A program made the position numbers and the translations under genes. Source: Nectonema munidae (Eukaryota; Nematomorpha; Nectonematoida; Nectonematidae). From it: 64,000 nucleotides of DNA. Location: NCBI GenBank assembly GCA_030549495.1, contig JAUIRK010000745.1:1-64000 (forward strand), given 5' to 3'. The notes below the pieces were generated by a model that was given only the letters and a program-made list of their open reading frames with translations, was not told the origin of the DNA and ran no database searches. Shown one piece after another: positions 51,301-60,225 of the stretch (the stretch's first letter is position 1; every line of letters begins with the position of its first letter).

Positions 51301-54300
51301 TTGACAGGGTGTTTCATGCAAGGGAAGTAGAAACTTCCATATCTGCACTGATGAACTTTTTATGATAAGTCGATGGTATCGCCGGGATTCGAACCCAAAG
51401 GCTTTGGATCCGTAGGCGACGCCTCTACCTATCAGCCCACCAGCTTATTATTGAATTTTTTGAAGAAAAATTCAAATAATAAACACAAATAAATGCTATC
51501 AAACACAACATTCGTGAACATGTTGAAAATATGAGATTATATTTCTGATAGGAAGTATGTGTCGCCACTTGTTGCCCAAACGAAAGCTTCCTGCGTCTAC
51601 CAAAATAAAAATATATAAATCCTTATGCATCTAAATTAATCGTTAAACTGGCGACATTGGAATCTTGAGGAGTTTTTATCATCCCCAAAAATAATTCGAA
51701 GTGCTCTAAACTTAAAACATAATCTGGACATCAGTACAAATCCATGGCAATCATGAATGTACGCTTCTTCTTCATTTACATGATTATCCAAAAGGCGCCT
51801 TTTCTTCTCAAGCACGTCACATCTTCAATTTCAACAAAACATCTGTCGGCATAACGCGAGATCAAGTTTAGATTTAAATAACCCCAAATTTCTGTAGTTC
51901 ACTCGTATATAGGTTGCTTATATTTTACAATATAGCACTTTTATATACACACCGTGTTAAATTTTGTAAACTGTCTGTTTTTGTTTCCTTATCGTATTAT
52001 TAATCCTTAAGTGTGATATCATATCTCACCTAAGATGGACAACAAGCACCAGAGACTTCCAGTAGTCTTGTGTGTTTATCGGCCATCTAAGAAATTAAAT
52101 TTAAGCTTTGGATTAAATTAGACTTGAAACGAAGGCCTTGCTATTTTGATATATTTGAAAATTGATTACTTTGATCATTATTTAACTTCAAGTAGGTCAG
52201 AAAACTGTTAAATCACAAGCAATGCTTCATTTCCTTATTAATTGCGACACGTGAGAGTCTCTAACAAATTGTTCAGGAAAAGCAATCATTTGGATTGTTT
52301 TAAGAACTATTGAGAGACTTTTTAATAAATCAAATACCCATATACTTTGTTAACCAAATGCATACTAAAAAAAAGTTAGCTAGATGTACAATAAAAATAT
52401 AAGAATTAATACTTTAGACAAAGTGTATCTTTCAACACGTCTACAGAACCTGACAATCGCACATAATATTACGCGCATTTATTAAGAAACAAGACTTCAA
52501 AGCTTGTTCAGAAAAGTAAAATCAAAAAAGACACTTTCGAATTTAAAAAAGACCGCTTAGAACTAAAAATGGTATAAATAAAGTGTAGTGAACGGCAAAA
52601 AACTCACATAGCGACCAAATAAGCGAATTTTAAACGGATTTGTACAAATCAAGGTAAATCCAAAAATATATTAAAAAAATATCAAAAATATTCACATTCC
52701 TCAATTTCTATTCCTCCCATTTTTTGCTTTTTTAAATAGAAGTTTTTGCCGTATTACTTAAACAAAAACTAAATTTGGCGAATCTTTCAAAGTTACAATT
52801 CCTAGATTTTTCTCTCCTAAAAATCTAGCATTTTTAACAATTACGTTATAGTTGGTTTCATGTTCCACAATATGACAAACACATGATGAACCCCCAAAAA
52901 ACTAGAAAGACACAGTGATAAAAAAGATAGCGGACAGTGCAAGAGTGGCATTGGGGTAGAAAATTGCGTCTTCAAAAGCTCCAAAAATAAAATACCTTCA
53001 TTTGAGAAATCAGCTTTTTACGCTCTTGTATCTCTGCACTGGATGCATCGAAAAGGCCCAATCGCAAACTCTTACAAATCTTATTGCACGTGTGAGTGTG
53101 AAAAAATAGAGCCATGCCCTTAATCCCCAGATTTCCATCACCGTATGGCTGACCAGAAGCTGTGTGGATTTGTGGGTCTGTCCACAGATCTCCAACGCCT
53201 TGCACGTCAACCACAATGCACTGGTGCCCAGATCTTTCGAATGTGAAATGACTAAATGCCTGAAACAATTTCATGAAAACGAAGCCGAAACAAAAGGGCA
53301 TTCATTAGAAACATGATTTTTAGGTCAAGCGCATGGAAAATACATGTACATCATACGCACACTAGGACATAAACAAGCATTTTTAGAACATAAACAAGAT
53401 TTAATGAAAAAACACACACACACACACACACAGAAAGAGAAGATATATACTTATGACCGATGGTTTGCGAAATATAAAGTTAGTTACTTACACTCTGCAT
53501 TTTTGCGTATTTTTCTTGAATACATTATTTGTATATAACTAAATAATCTTCAGGATAAAATTTACTTTTTTTAAATTTCAATTGCAAAATATTTTACGCG
53601 TTTTAATCAAAACTTTTTATTAATTAAACATTATAAGGAATTATTAATTTTATCGAATGTCAACTGTGTACAAAATACATTTATTATATTATACCTACTC
53701 ACTGCAAGCTTATAATAAACATATGTGCTTACAAGTAAGTAAAATAGAAATGATAAATTACCAGCTTGCAAAAGCATTTAACTTATACTTTGTGTTGTGT
53801 GAATCTTGATATGGAAAGAATAGCGTTTAATAAGGCTTTTTCCTTCTTAAGCCGTAAACGATCAGAATAAGCAGACGGTATCTAATGCGTATTAAAAAGC
53901 ATTTAATTAATATTAATGATAGTAGCACATAATTAATTCGGCTCAAAAGACACTAAATTAAATGAAAAAGCTTAAATCAGGAGGAAAGGGTGCCCTGCAA
54001 ACCGGGAAATAAGATGAGTAGAGATTACTTGCGGAGTGAAGCGAACATCATCATCCAAGACGAAACCAGAATTGGAGTTGTACTTCAGATACTCTCCCTC
54101 TATAAACCTCTCCAAATGGAAAAGAGGTTTGTGTGGCCTTTGAACCAACTCAAGCAAGGTTATCATTATGATGTCAATCTACTCAAAAAAGTGCGATATT
54201 AAGGAGTAAAGTGATGGCAAAAGGTACTCGTTTGGGGGGATTATGTTTGTTGTATTCTTCGGCCCAAAGCTTGGAGTCCATTTGTAGTATTACGTCTTCA

Positions 54301-54375
54301 AAATATACCCCTCTCTCCACTTTGTCAATGTAGCTCTTGGCCACGTAGTTGAAAGTATGCTTCCATTCACACTCA
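38384..54375 (-). CDS. EEF2K: Eukaryotic elongation factor 2 kinase gene (eEF2K), partial, multi-exon
   Basis: eEF2K is the calcium/calmodulin-dependent alpha-kinase that phosphorylates translation elongation factor 2 and slows peptide elongation in the cytosol. The minus strand encodes the alpha-kinase domain in three adjacent exons, a linker exon, a probable linker exon and the C-terminal SEL1/TPR-like helices in four exons ending at a stop. Kinase signatures are present: Lys of YVAKSYI, VVDVQGVGD, TDPQIH, the Gly-rich GDGNLGIKG and the zinc motif HTCNKIC. The C-terminus (NGQLANKYY..EECYAEIEE) matches the conserved family tail that contacts the substrate. Splice phases agree at every confident junction. 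Not found are the N-terminal calmodulin-binding region, the first strands of the kinase domain and part of the Ser-rich regulatory loop. These lie upstream or in short divergent exons. Introns range from 49 bp to several kb and contain transposons. Confidence 0.93.
38998..40486. other. Possible span of the piggyBac copy, with paired palindromic words
   Basis: CCATTATCCCACAAATGGGAT (starting near 38998) and CCATTATCCCATAAATAGGAT (near 40463) flank the transposase remains. Each is itself nearly palindromic around ATCCC..GGGAT. They may be end or subterminal sequences of the element, but no TTAA target duplication is visible at either, so the ends are not proved. Confidence 0.35.
39413..40405 (+). 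pseudogene. piggyBac-family transposase, broken, in the last eEF2K intron
   Basis: 39413-39757 reads through FLRGKPVKFGYKFW, then PYCGKDKERIGSMGENVILE and EYFIFFDNFFSL, which carries one catalytic Asp. After a frame change come NGLKATGTIREVRTKKCP and a region broken by more frame changes. Then comes NANMGGVDLLDKMISLHRIR, with the last catalytic Asp, followed by SKKWWWSVFRQM and VNAWRLYQLS. The C-terminus keeps QRQCIFCKKKTK and, in another frame, SLHESCFKDFH, the family's Cys/His cluster. The front of the domain is missing. It is a PGBD4-type element unlike the fragment at 2.3-3.0 kb, and is dead. It lies opposite to eEF2K. Confidence 0.88.
41098..41273 (-). CDS. EEF2K: eEF2K exon: SEL1-like helices, penultimate
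   Basis: Begins with the base completing a split Lys codon after CTTTTTAG, then KKKSVKEAILWLDMAID, LYRLLSKKAALVRKGGRDYL and RDPLLA. It matches human EALHWYNTALE..LAREAEMLFTGG.GLEKDPQRAG. It ends with the first base of a Gly codon at GCAG|GTCAGC. Confidence 0.95.
41847..41968 (-). CDS. EEF2K: eEF2K exon: SEL1-like helices, middle
   Basis: Encodes DVAENVDLGIDYMIMAGNGG, then DRFAMVYLAEAYESGLGLGN. It aligns with human ENKTKGFDYLLKAAEAGDRQ..ILVARAFDSGQNL. The acceptor is TTTTAG and the donor AA|GTATAT. The exon has 40 codons plus two bases, and the split Lys codon is completed by the next exon. Confidence 0.95.
41969..43285 (-). other. eEF2K intron
   Basis: About 1.3 kb between confident exons. 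I see no element or RNA gene in it. The other introns between well-placed exons (41274-41846 and 53260-54028) are similarly plain, the latter with a short AC-repeat neighbour. Confidence 0.65.
43286..43489 (-). CDS. EEF2K: eEF2K exon: first SEL1/TPR-like helices
   Basis: Sixty-eight codons, phase 0 at both ends (acceptor TTTTAAAG, donor CCA|GTAAGA). The exon encodes IHLEIAKYYDIGRF, then ESAFFHLVQSAKCCVTEACR and LACIYLGLQHDLLAQLDLP. These match the human HLAMVRYHEGGRF..ESAVFHLEHAANLG..LGLMYSQLPH block. It forms the start of the C-terminal helical repeats that recruit eEF2. Confidence 0.93.
44093..44231 (-). CDS. EEF2K: eEF2K exon (tentative): segment before the helical domain
   Basis: The frame gives PDDSLPCHSTHFNIKLYF and FKLDRANAVSINA. 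Human eEF2K has DSL and, 22 residues later, RASAV just before its C-terminal helices; here DSL and RANAV are 20 residues apart. The acceptor AAAAATAG at 44232 and donor CTT|GTGACC at 44092 give the phase 0 needed to join the next exon. The exact ends are uncertain and an extra short exon may follow. Confidence 0.5.
44987..45135 (+). other. Exon-like ORF antisense in a large eEF2K intron
   Basis: The frame CKKMILEARSKYLQNSISPK to LERELRAWMYGM has mixed, non-low-complexity composition. It ends exactly at ATG|GTAAGTGAG, a good donor, and a TTGCAAG lies just upstream. A further frame follows the (ATC) tract (SPVGNFLVENDTSNDDD) and another lies at 45587-45808. Together they could be exons of an unknown plus-strand gene or a decayed element. 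No family is recognised. Confidence 0.25.
45231..45320 (+). repeat. (ATC)30 microsatellite
   Basis: An uninterrupted ATC trinucleotide tract of about 90 bp follows TTTTTAGAGG. It lies in the large eEF2K intron between the linker exons. On the minus strand it reads GAT. Confidence 0.95.
45321..50592. other. Large eEF2K intron region with no assigned gene
   Basis: About 5 kb between the ATC tract and the linker exon at 50.6 kb. ORFs at 45568-45864, 46292-46651 and 46555-46776 are of 70-120 codons but match nothing I know. At least one short divergent eEF2K linker exon probably lies here or just to its left, since the Ser-rich GDSGYPS-type segment of the family was not located. Confidence 0.45.
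50593..50740 (-). CDS. EEF2K: eEF2K exon (likely): start of regulatory loop
   Basis: An open segment beginning TNPRTFVKSKMKECSSLGSL directly follows a good acceptor (TTTATAAAG) in phase 0, matching the phase of the catalytic exon. It ends at TCTA|GTAATT. The loop diverges rapidly in this family, so support is from phase, position and Ser/Lys-rich composition, with weak similarity to the segment after the kinase domain. It may continue into an exon I could not identify between 50.6 and 44.2 kb. Confidence 0.55.
51293..51443 (-). repeat. tRNA-derived SINE (minus strand) in an eEF2K intron
   Basis: The minus strand reads a tRNA-like head with A-box-like TGGGCTGATAGGTAGAGG and a perfect B box GGGTTCGAATCCC, ending GGCGATACCA. 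A body of about 75 bp with TTCATCAGTGCAG follows, then an A-rich tail at 51294-51302. The acceptor stem does not pair fully, so it is a SINE. It shares the body word CATCAGTGC with the SINEs of the array but is otherwise diverged. Confidence 0.72.
52996..53259 (-). CDS. EEF2K: eEF2K exon: alpha-kinase catalytic core and zinc site
   Basis: Eighty-eight codons, phase 0 at both ends (acceptor TTTCAG, donor AAG|GTATTT). It has the zinc-binding His of AFSHFTF (exon residue 4), Asp of VVD (residue 18), catalytic Asp of TDPQIH (residue 28), the Gly-rich GDGNLGIKG (40-48) and HTCNKIC with the other zinc ligands (56, 58 and 62). Spacing equals that of the human enzyme, so the encoded kinase should be active. 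The exon ends with RKKLISQMK, leading into the regulatory loop. Confidence 0.97.
53412..53432 (+). repeat. (AC)n dinucleotide microsatellite
   Basis: About ten AC units, in the eEF2K intron upstream of the catalytic exon. Confidence 0.9.
54029..54178 (-). CDS. EEF2K: eEF2K exon: alpha-kinase hinge region
   Basis: Fifty codons, phase 0 at both ends. The exon encodes IDIIMITLLELVQRPHKPLF, then HLERFIEGEYLKYNSNSGFV and DDDVRFTPQ, nearly collinear with vertebrate eEF2K. The acceptor is GAGTAG and the donor CAA|GTAATC. The preceding intron is only 49 bp. Confidence 0.95.
54228..54375 (-). CDS. EEF2K: eEF2K exon: alpha-kinase N-lobe with ATP-binding Lys
   Basis: Encodes ECEWKHTFNYVAKSYIDKV and on to NKHNPPKR. 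The Lys of YVAK corresponds to the ATP-binding lysine (Lys170 of the human enzyme), and VYFEDVILQMDSKLWAEEYN matches the family closely. The donor is CGA|GTACCT at 54227. The start is less sure. TTTTTAAG|T at 54376 is a valid acceptor, but the frame upstream (FRLMDCSFLS) also looks like the family, so the exon may begin some 30-40 bases earlier. Confidence 0.9.
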
Positions 54376-56400
54376 CTTAAAAATGAGCAGTCCATCAAAC
54401 GAAAGTAAGACAAAGTTAATGGGAGGGGGGGGCATTTCCTGTATCAAACAGTGGCAGTGATATGGGAATAAAAGCGCGACCATCGACAATAAGGAAAGGA
54501 AGCTCCAATCAACGGAGATATGAACTATAGGAAAACTGAAAAATTCTTTTCCTTTATTGATAGACCTTTTTTCTGGTTGCATTTCTACTTATCTTTTATA
54601 CGAGAAAATATGGCGTCTGATCCTTCTATATTTTGTAATTTTAGATATGCATAATATCGAAATATAAGCTATTGGAGTTTATAAATACAACTAGGATTCT
54701 TCCACCATCAAAGATGAAAGGGTTTTAAATTGCACAAGATGTAATCGCCTATTCCAGTGGCTCTCACCCCTTTTCCAAAATTACAGAGCGAGATTTTGAG
54801 AAAACAAAAGTCCTAGTCGCTTTTTAGAACAAATATGGCATTAGAATATGAATGAATGAATGAATGAATTCCAACGTGTACGTGGAGTCGGAGTTTTGAA
54901 AGTGCTCCAAATGTGGGCCGATGTTTAGCCCTGGGCTCCTTCAAACGTAATAGAATTAATTGGCCCACAAATTAATTCACAAAACGAGGCATGGGTTGCA
55001 CTAAAAATGCGTAATTATTGAAAAAGTTTGTTTCAATTTTGTATGTCATATGTATGAATTTATATTATTGCTTAAAGAATATTTGGACTGGATGAGTCTT
55101 TTCAACGGGTGCCGAGCAGAAAGCGGAGGGAACCGTAATTTTTGTAAAGACATCAGTTTAAAAAGAGCCATAGAGTCGAAATATTTTTTTAATAAAGATT
55201 TGCCATACTAATAAGTATTTCTATCGCATTATATTCCTTGCTTATGTTTTGCAATACAATACATGAGAGCCATTCAGCCTTCCTTCTGTCATTTTACTCT
55301 TTACAACTATTTTGAATGGGAACGTTGGAAAAAGGTTGAATACACGAGTGTTGCCGATCGATAACAGATTTTAGCGAGTTTGAATTAATCATTATGCACA
55401 TGTAAAGCATTACACTACTGTTTCCGCTGTCAATGAGTGAGGGCGTATTCCTTCAAGATTTAATAGTTGTAAAAGTGTAAGCTTGCGCGTTTCCTAACCT
55501 AAGCGATAGTTCGATTTTTAAAAACGTTCGTGCTTATCGATGATGTCTCCATCTTTTTATTTTGCATTTTCACGTTTTCTTTTGCTAAATAGATTTTTTC
55601 TTGCGATAAATACTCATTATATTTTCACTTCTTGAATAGGGGTGTACCTTTTGAATTTATGTGTGCCTATTTTTTTGATAGGTAAACTGTTTTTAGATAA
55701 ATATAAGAGAGGGGCAGATCGTGCAAGGAATAGAGATAAATGTCCAAATCCGGTGCGTTTAAGGTTTGCTTTACCGTCGATGTCCCCTGTGGCAAGGGCG
55801 TTACATTCGCTCAAGTTGATATGCAAGATATGGTAGGGTGAATAGACGCATGCACTGTGCAGCAATGCAAACCTTTTTACGAGCTACCACTAAGATTATG
55901 ACAATGAATGATGCAGGAAATGCAAAGTAAAAATGAAAAGCATTGCCTTTTGAATATGACGTCATTTAAGAAACACAAGTCATGAATTTTGGCCGGCATA
56001 AATACAAAACACAGTTTTCCTAAAAGCGTCTATACGTTGAACAGGTAAACGGTCTGCGGTTAAAGCCGAAGCAAGAGATGATCATGAAGAACTCCTTAAT
56101 TTGAGTCCAATATTCCTTATTTCTTGGAGTACGGAAGCTGCACACATCAAAATTTATGCTCCTGGCGCCTTTCATAAAGCGAGGTGGACGGCAAAATTAA
56201 GTTACTGCCTAAAAAGCATTATTTGATTCGAGATTTAACAAACAAGAGAAACTAAACATACTTGAATCCATTAAAAATCCAAAAATATCAATATTTTGTA
56301 AATTATTTGGGTGTTTCAATTTTAAATGATGAATATATTGAAAAAATTACAATTTTAAGTTTTATTACAAAAAATACAATCAAGTTTTTGATTTTTTAAA
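54376..56400. other. Upstream eEF2K region, exons not identified
   Basis: The missing front of eEF2K, including the calmodulin-binding helix and the FGRGAMRECF block, should lie here or further right on the minus strand. I could not find it. Overlapping ORFs near 55617-55865 exist on both strands (plus: RNRDKCPNPVRLRFALPSMS). Neither matches a family that I know. Confidence 0.4.
54847..54870 (+). repeat. (ATGA)n tetranucleotide repeat
   Basis: About five units of ATGA, upstream of the first eEF2K exon I can place. Confidence 0.85.
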
Positions 56401-56401
56401 G

Positions 56402-56654
56402 TTATCTTCAGATTTTTTGAAAAAAGAGCCAGAAAAGTGGGAAAATGACAAAAATTATAAATTGGCGAAAGAAACTGTAAACAATCGTAAAGCTTTTAAT
56501 GATGCAGCAGAGCGTGAGATCGCTCTTATTCAAATTTTCAATTGCTATTTTAACTAATCAAGAAGAGGAAAAAGAGTACCTACTTCAAGTTGTTGAAAAT
56601 CATAGAAAAAACTTCCCTAATGCCAATAAAAAATCCTACGTTACTAAAAACTAG
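56402..56654 (+). pseudogene. C-terminal fragment of a recurrent uncharacterised protein family
   Basis: The frame from 56402 reads LSSDFLKKEPEKWENDKNYK, then FNDAAEREIALIQ. After a one-base frame change near 56543 it continues LTNQEEEKEYLLQVVENHRK, then NFPNANKKSYVTKN and a stop at 56654. The pattern NDAAERGIALI, then LTxxEEEKxxLLQVVxxHRxxFP is one I associate with an abundant unnamed protein family in arthropods and cnidarians. I cannot name its function and suspect it rides on mobile DNA. Upstream frames (ITKNTIKFLIF) may be part of the same piece. Confidence 0.55.
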
Positions 56655-57967
56655 TTATGTTTCAAAATAAAATTTTGGATTTAATTTTACTTTTTGAATT
56701 AAAAATATTGTTTATAATTTTTGTTGTTTTAACATTTCAATATTTCAAAAGCCGTGCGCAACCTCTTAACTCTATTTTTTGGGCTAATTTTTTTTTTAAA
56801 AGGAAAAATATAAGGGGGTGAAATATAATAGTATAAGTTGGCATCCTAATATTCAATTGCTCTCAAATCTGTTTAAAATAATTTCTTAATGAAATAGTCG
56901 AGTTATCGAATAAACAAAGACAAAACACGCAGTTTGAACACACGTAACACACGAATTTCCTTGTAAATTGGAAGAACAGAGTAAACAAATAGAAATGTGA
57001 TGTGTGGTTTATATCGAAACTTGGAGACAAGTGTTTGTTGAAAGCAAAACTGCAGGATGAGGGCTTCTTTTAAAACTTCAAATGGGGCAGGATGCAGAGA
57101 ATTTAAGTTTTGATGCGAGTGCGGGCGGATGCGAAAGACAAAAAGGGGGTCTTAACGGATGTGGACAAATTTTTGCCGGCGGCAGGGTACTTAATTTTGT
57201 AAGCACAGAGTCGGTGCTAAATCCCCTCTTCCTACTTTTTGTCATAATTTAAAATAGCTTGAGAGCAAAAGTTGGACATATGTGCCGTGCCATGCATCCA
57301 TTCCTCCATCCTGGCGATTATATTCAGACACACTAAGCATTACTTTGCCATTTTCTGTATATTTTAGTGAGTATTGGCGCAAATTCAAGAGACGAACGAG
57401 AGAATGCGACTGCTGCGGTGGACGCATTAGGGGGACTAGAAAGCATTTGGCATTTCGATAACTTGAAGCATAAAGCACATCACTATTCAATTCTCCAAAC
57501 CCAATTCTTACAAATTAAATATTTAAAATTTTTGAATAATCTTTGTTATATGTGGAATAATAGAAACTCTTTTATGAGCGGATAAAGTTTTACTTTTAGC
57601 AGATTATATTGCTTGTTCAAAGTTTTCAGTAAGTAATTTTCCTAAATTTAAAAGAAAAGCCACATATGTTCATGTTTGAGTTAGGATCCTTTGATTTGCA
57701 CATGTGAAGCGTCACTATCTACATTAAATTTTTTGATCGCATCTTATTTTGACCTAAATTTAAAGAATACTATCAATATATAACCTACTTTAATTAGGGT
57801 TGAATATCAAAAGTTAATCTTGATGAGCAACACACGTCATGTACACATTCAAATGAGTATTTTTTAGTTTTTACCACACCCTCTTCCGAAAAACACAAAA
57901 TAGATACGACCCAGTATTATGAAAATGATAGTAAAGATTTGTGGTTTCATTCATTAGGCCTACAAAC
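56655..57967. other. Non-coding stretch
   Basis: No gene is recognised. Overlapping ORFs at 57242-57490 (-) and 57367-57585 (+) look unremarkable. Confidence 0.45.
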
Positions 57968-58511
57968 ACAAGGAGCAGGGGCGCACATCCGGGGGGGGGG
58001 GGGACCGGGGGGCGAAAATGACCTTCGCTTTATTTTACTTTTTGTGGCTTGTATCAATTTAGCTTTTAAACTATTTTTGAATGATACTGAGTAAAATGAA
58101 ATAATGCGATCTTAATTTTTTGTTTGCACAATTATAATTTCCTTTTATACACTTGCACCTGAATCAATCACATTTTTTCATATAAACATCGCAGGGTGTC
58201 TAGTAGACTCTTTGCCTTTAGACTACATTCACTGATAAAACTATCTAACCTTCAGTTATTTGTTTTCTCTATGAATCAAATATCCTTTCATCAATTCCTG
58301 TAATGTGCCTGGTAGACTATTTCATTTTTCAAATGAAAAGCCTATTCCACCCCTTAACAATTTTGGATTTTTTTTAAACTAGTGTATATTCTGCAAACTT
58401 AATTAAAATATTTTCGCTGGAAGTATAGTATTTAATTCACAAATTTTGTAAAAAAAAATATAAAGTAGTCTTATAAATTTAGGACTTTAGATATGCGCTG
58501 AATACACTCTA

Positions 58512-59433
58512 TTTTAAAGGGTCGAGAGACATTTTGCCCCATAGACAATTCGCCCCATAGATGATTCGCCCCATAGACAATTCGCCCCATGGACAAATTG
58601 TCTCATAGGCTATTTGTTTCATCCATCTTTGTTTATTATATGTGTAAAATTATTAAAAATAATTTTAAATTATTGATGATGAAATTGAAGAAAAAGATAA
58701 TTACAATGATATTACAATTACAAGATATTAATTTTTATTTTATTTAAAAATTTTAAATATTTGTTTTATTTATAAAATAACTGCCTTTCAAAAAACAATT
58801 CTTCAAAAAACTAAATAAAATTAAAATATAGCTATTTTTATTGAGATGAGTTGTGATATTAGGCAAAACGTTCATATGCCAAACCGTTTTACGAAAAATA
58901 GTCTTATGAAAAAAGCATAAAAGAGTCTAAAAAAATTGAAAACAAAACGGTTTTATAAAACAATAGTGCTAATTGATCTGCATAAATAGAGTAAATTGTC
59001 TATGGCAAGAATTGTGTTATAAAAATAGAGCAAATTTTTAATGGAAAGAATTGTCTTATAAAAATAGGACTGGAAGTTTTATAAAAATAATAGAGCGCAT
59101 TCTCTTATAAAAATAATGGGGCAAATTGAGCATGAGGCAAATCGTCTTATGAAAATTATGATGCGAATTATTTTATGAAAATAATGGGGCAAATTGTTTT
59201 ATGAAAATAGTTAGGCGAATTGTCCATGAGACAAAATGTCTTATGAAAATAATGGGGCGAATTGTCCATGAGACAAAATGTCTTATGAAAATAATGGGGC
59301 GAATTGTCCATGGGACGAACGGTCTTATAAAAATAATGGGGCGAATAGTCCATGGGACGAACTGTCTTATGAAAATAATGGGCGAATTGTCTTATAAAAA
59401 GAATGGGGCGAAATGTCTGAGGACCTTTTAAAG
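58512..59433. mobile_element. Inner MITE (906 bp) nested in the hAT-like MITE
   Basis: The element runs 58520-59425 between identical 8-bp copies of TTTTAAAG (58512-58519 and 59426-59433). Its ends are GGTCGAGAGACATTTTGCCCC and the reverse complement GGTCCTCAGACATTTCGCCCC, with four mismatches in 21. Both sides carry subterminal repeats of GGGGCGAATTGTC/GACAATTCGCCCC type, pointing outward. It has no transposase. An 8-bp duplication fits hAT, P or Merlin; the repeated subterminal motif is like a transposase-binding array. I cannot assign a superfamily. Confidence 0.87.
59199..59391 (+). repeat. 42-bp subterminal tandem repeat of the inner MITE
   Basis: Successive units start at 59199, 59241, 59283, 59325 and 59367 with period 42 bp. 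Consensus parts are TTATGAAAATAATGGGGCGA and ATTGTCCATGRGACRAAMTGTC. Because 42 is a multiple of three, both strands stay open and give repetitive pseudo-proteins, which are artefacts. Confidence 0.92.
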
Positions 59434-60225
59434 GATTGCTTGAATATTTGGTCTCCCGTGGTATTCCCAGACCACTAATTTTGAAAATTGCAACAAAAAA
59501 ATTTCGCCCCCAATAATTTTGAGGATGTGCGCCCCTGACAAGGAGATATGCAAAGAACGAAACATGCAATTATATAAGTTAGAGAATGATTACGGTTAGA
59601 GGTAGCAAAGTGAAATATTTATACAAAAATTGGAAAAGCGGTTTGATGTCTCTTAGTGCAGTACGCCTCACAAATTTTTTTTAGTTTTTCAGAGTATTTT
59701 ATTTGTACCTCCATAGACCTTGACATGAGTCGCTTTTTTACTGACTCTTGACACCAGTGTCCAAAGAATGAAAATCGCGTATATTAATTAAATACATAAA
59801 ATTGCATTTTAAAAAAGAAAGGGTAATCCTTTACTATACGGTCACGTCAATCAAAAATGTTGAAATGGAATCATTAGATCTATATTTTTCAGCTTATGAG
59901 TTAATGATTTCAAATGTTGGCCAAGTCACGCTGATACGTTTTATTATTACACGATTTTCCTACCTACGTCAACGGATGCTATTACTGATATCGTTTTGCC
60001 ATTTTCATAAGTCTTGGAAATTTGAAATGGCGTGTTGCTCGTAATTTTGTTCCAAACGTATTAGAATGTTCTGCTTAATCTCAAAGTTGTAAATTACAAA
60101 GAGAAGTTTATTCAAGTAATGGTTTCGTTGTAAATGCTTTTACCCTGTGGTAAAAGAAAGATGAATGAGTCTGATTCTTTTTCTCCAGAAGTAATCTTGA
60201 TTTAAAGATGTGATCTTGTTCAGGT

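Larger units (their letters stand above)
57968..59545. mobile_element. hAT-like MITE with 8-bp target duplication, interrupted by a second MITE
   Basis: The outer element runs 57976-59537. It starts CAGGGGCGCACATCC and ends GGATGTGCGCCCCTG, a perfect 15-bp terminal inverted repeat, with a further paired GGGGGCGAAA word inside. The flanks are identical 8-bp copies, ACAAGGAG at 57968-57975 and 59538-59545. CAGGGG ends and 8-bp duplications are typical of the hAT superfamily. It has no coding capacity. Without the inner insertion it would be about 650 bp. A run of 13 G at 57991-58003 adjoins the left terminal repeat. Confidence 0.88.

Noticed and set aside
51374-51442. tRNA gene on the minus strand
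   Set aside because: The B box is perfect, but the acceptor arms do not pair properly and a SINE body with an A-rich tail follows.
55617-55865. Overlapping ORFs on both strands near 55.7 kb as a host exon
   Set aside because: The composition is mildly gene-like, but neither strand gives a recognisable domain or consistent splice sites.
59168-59569. Repetitive ORFs on both strands (MKIMGRIVHETKC-type and FHKTFCLMDNSPHY-type)
   Set aside because: They are translations of the 42-bp subterminal tandem repeat of the inner MITE. The period is a multiple of three, so frames stay open by construction.
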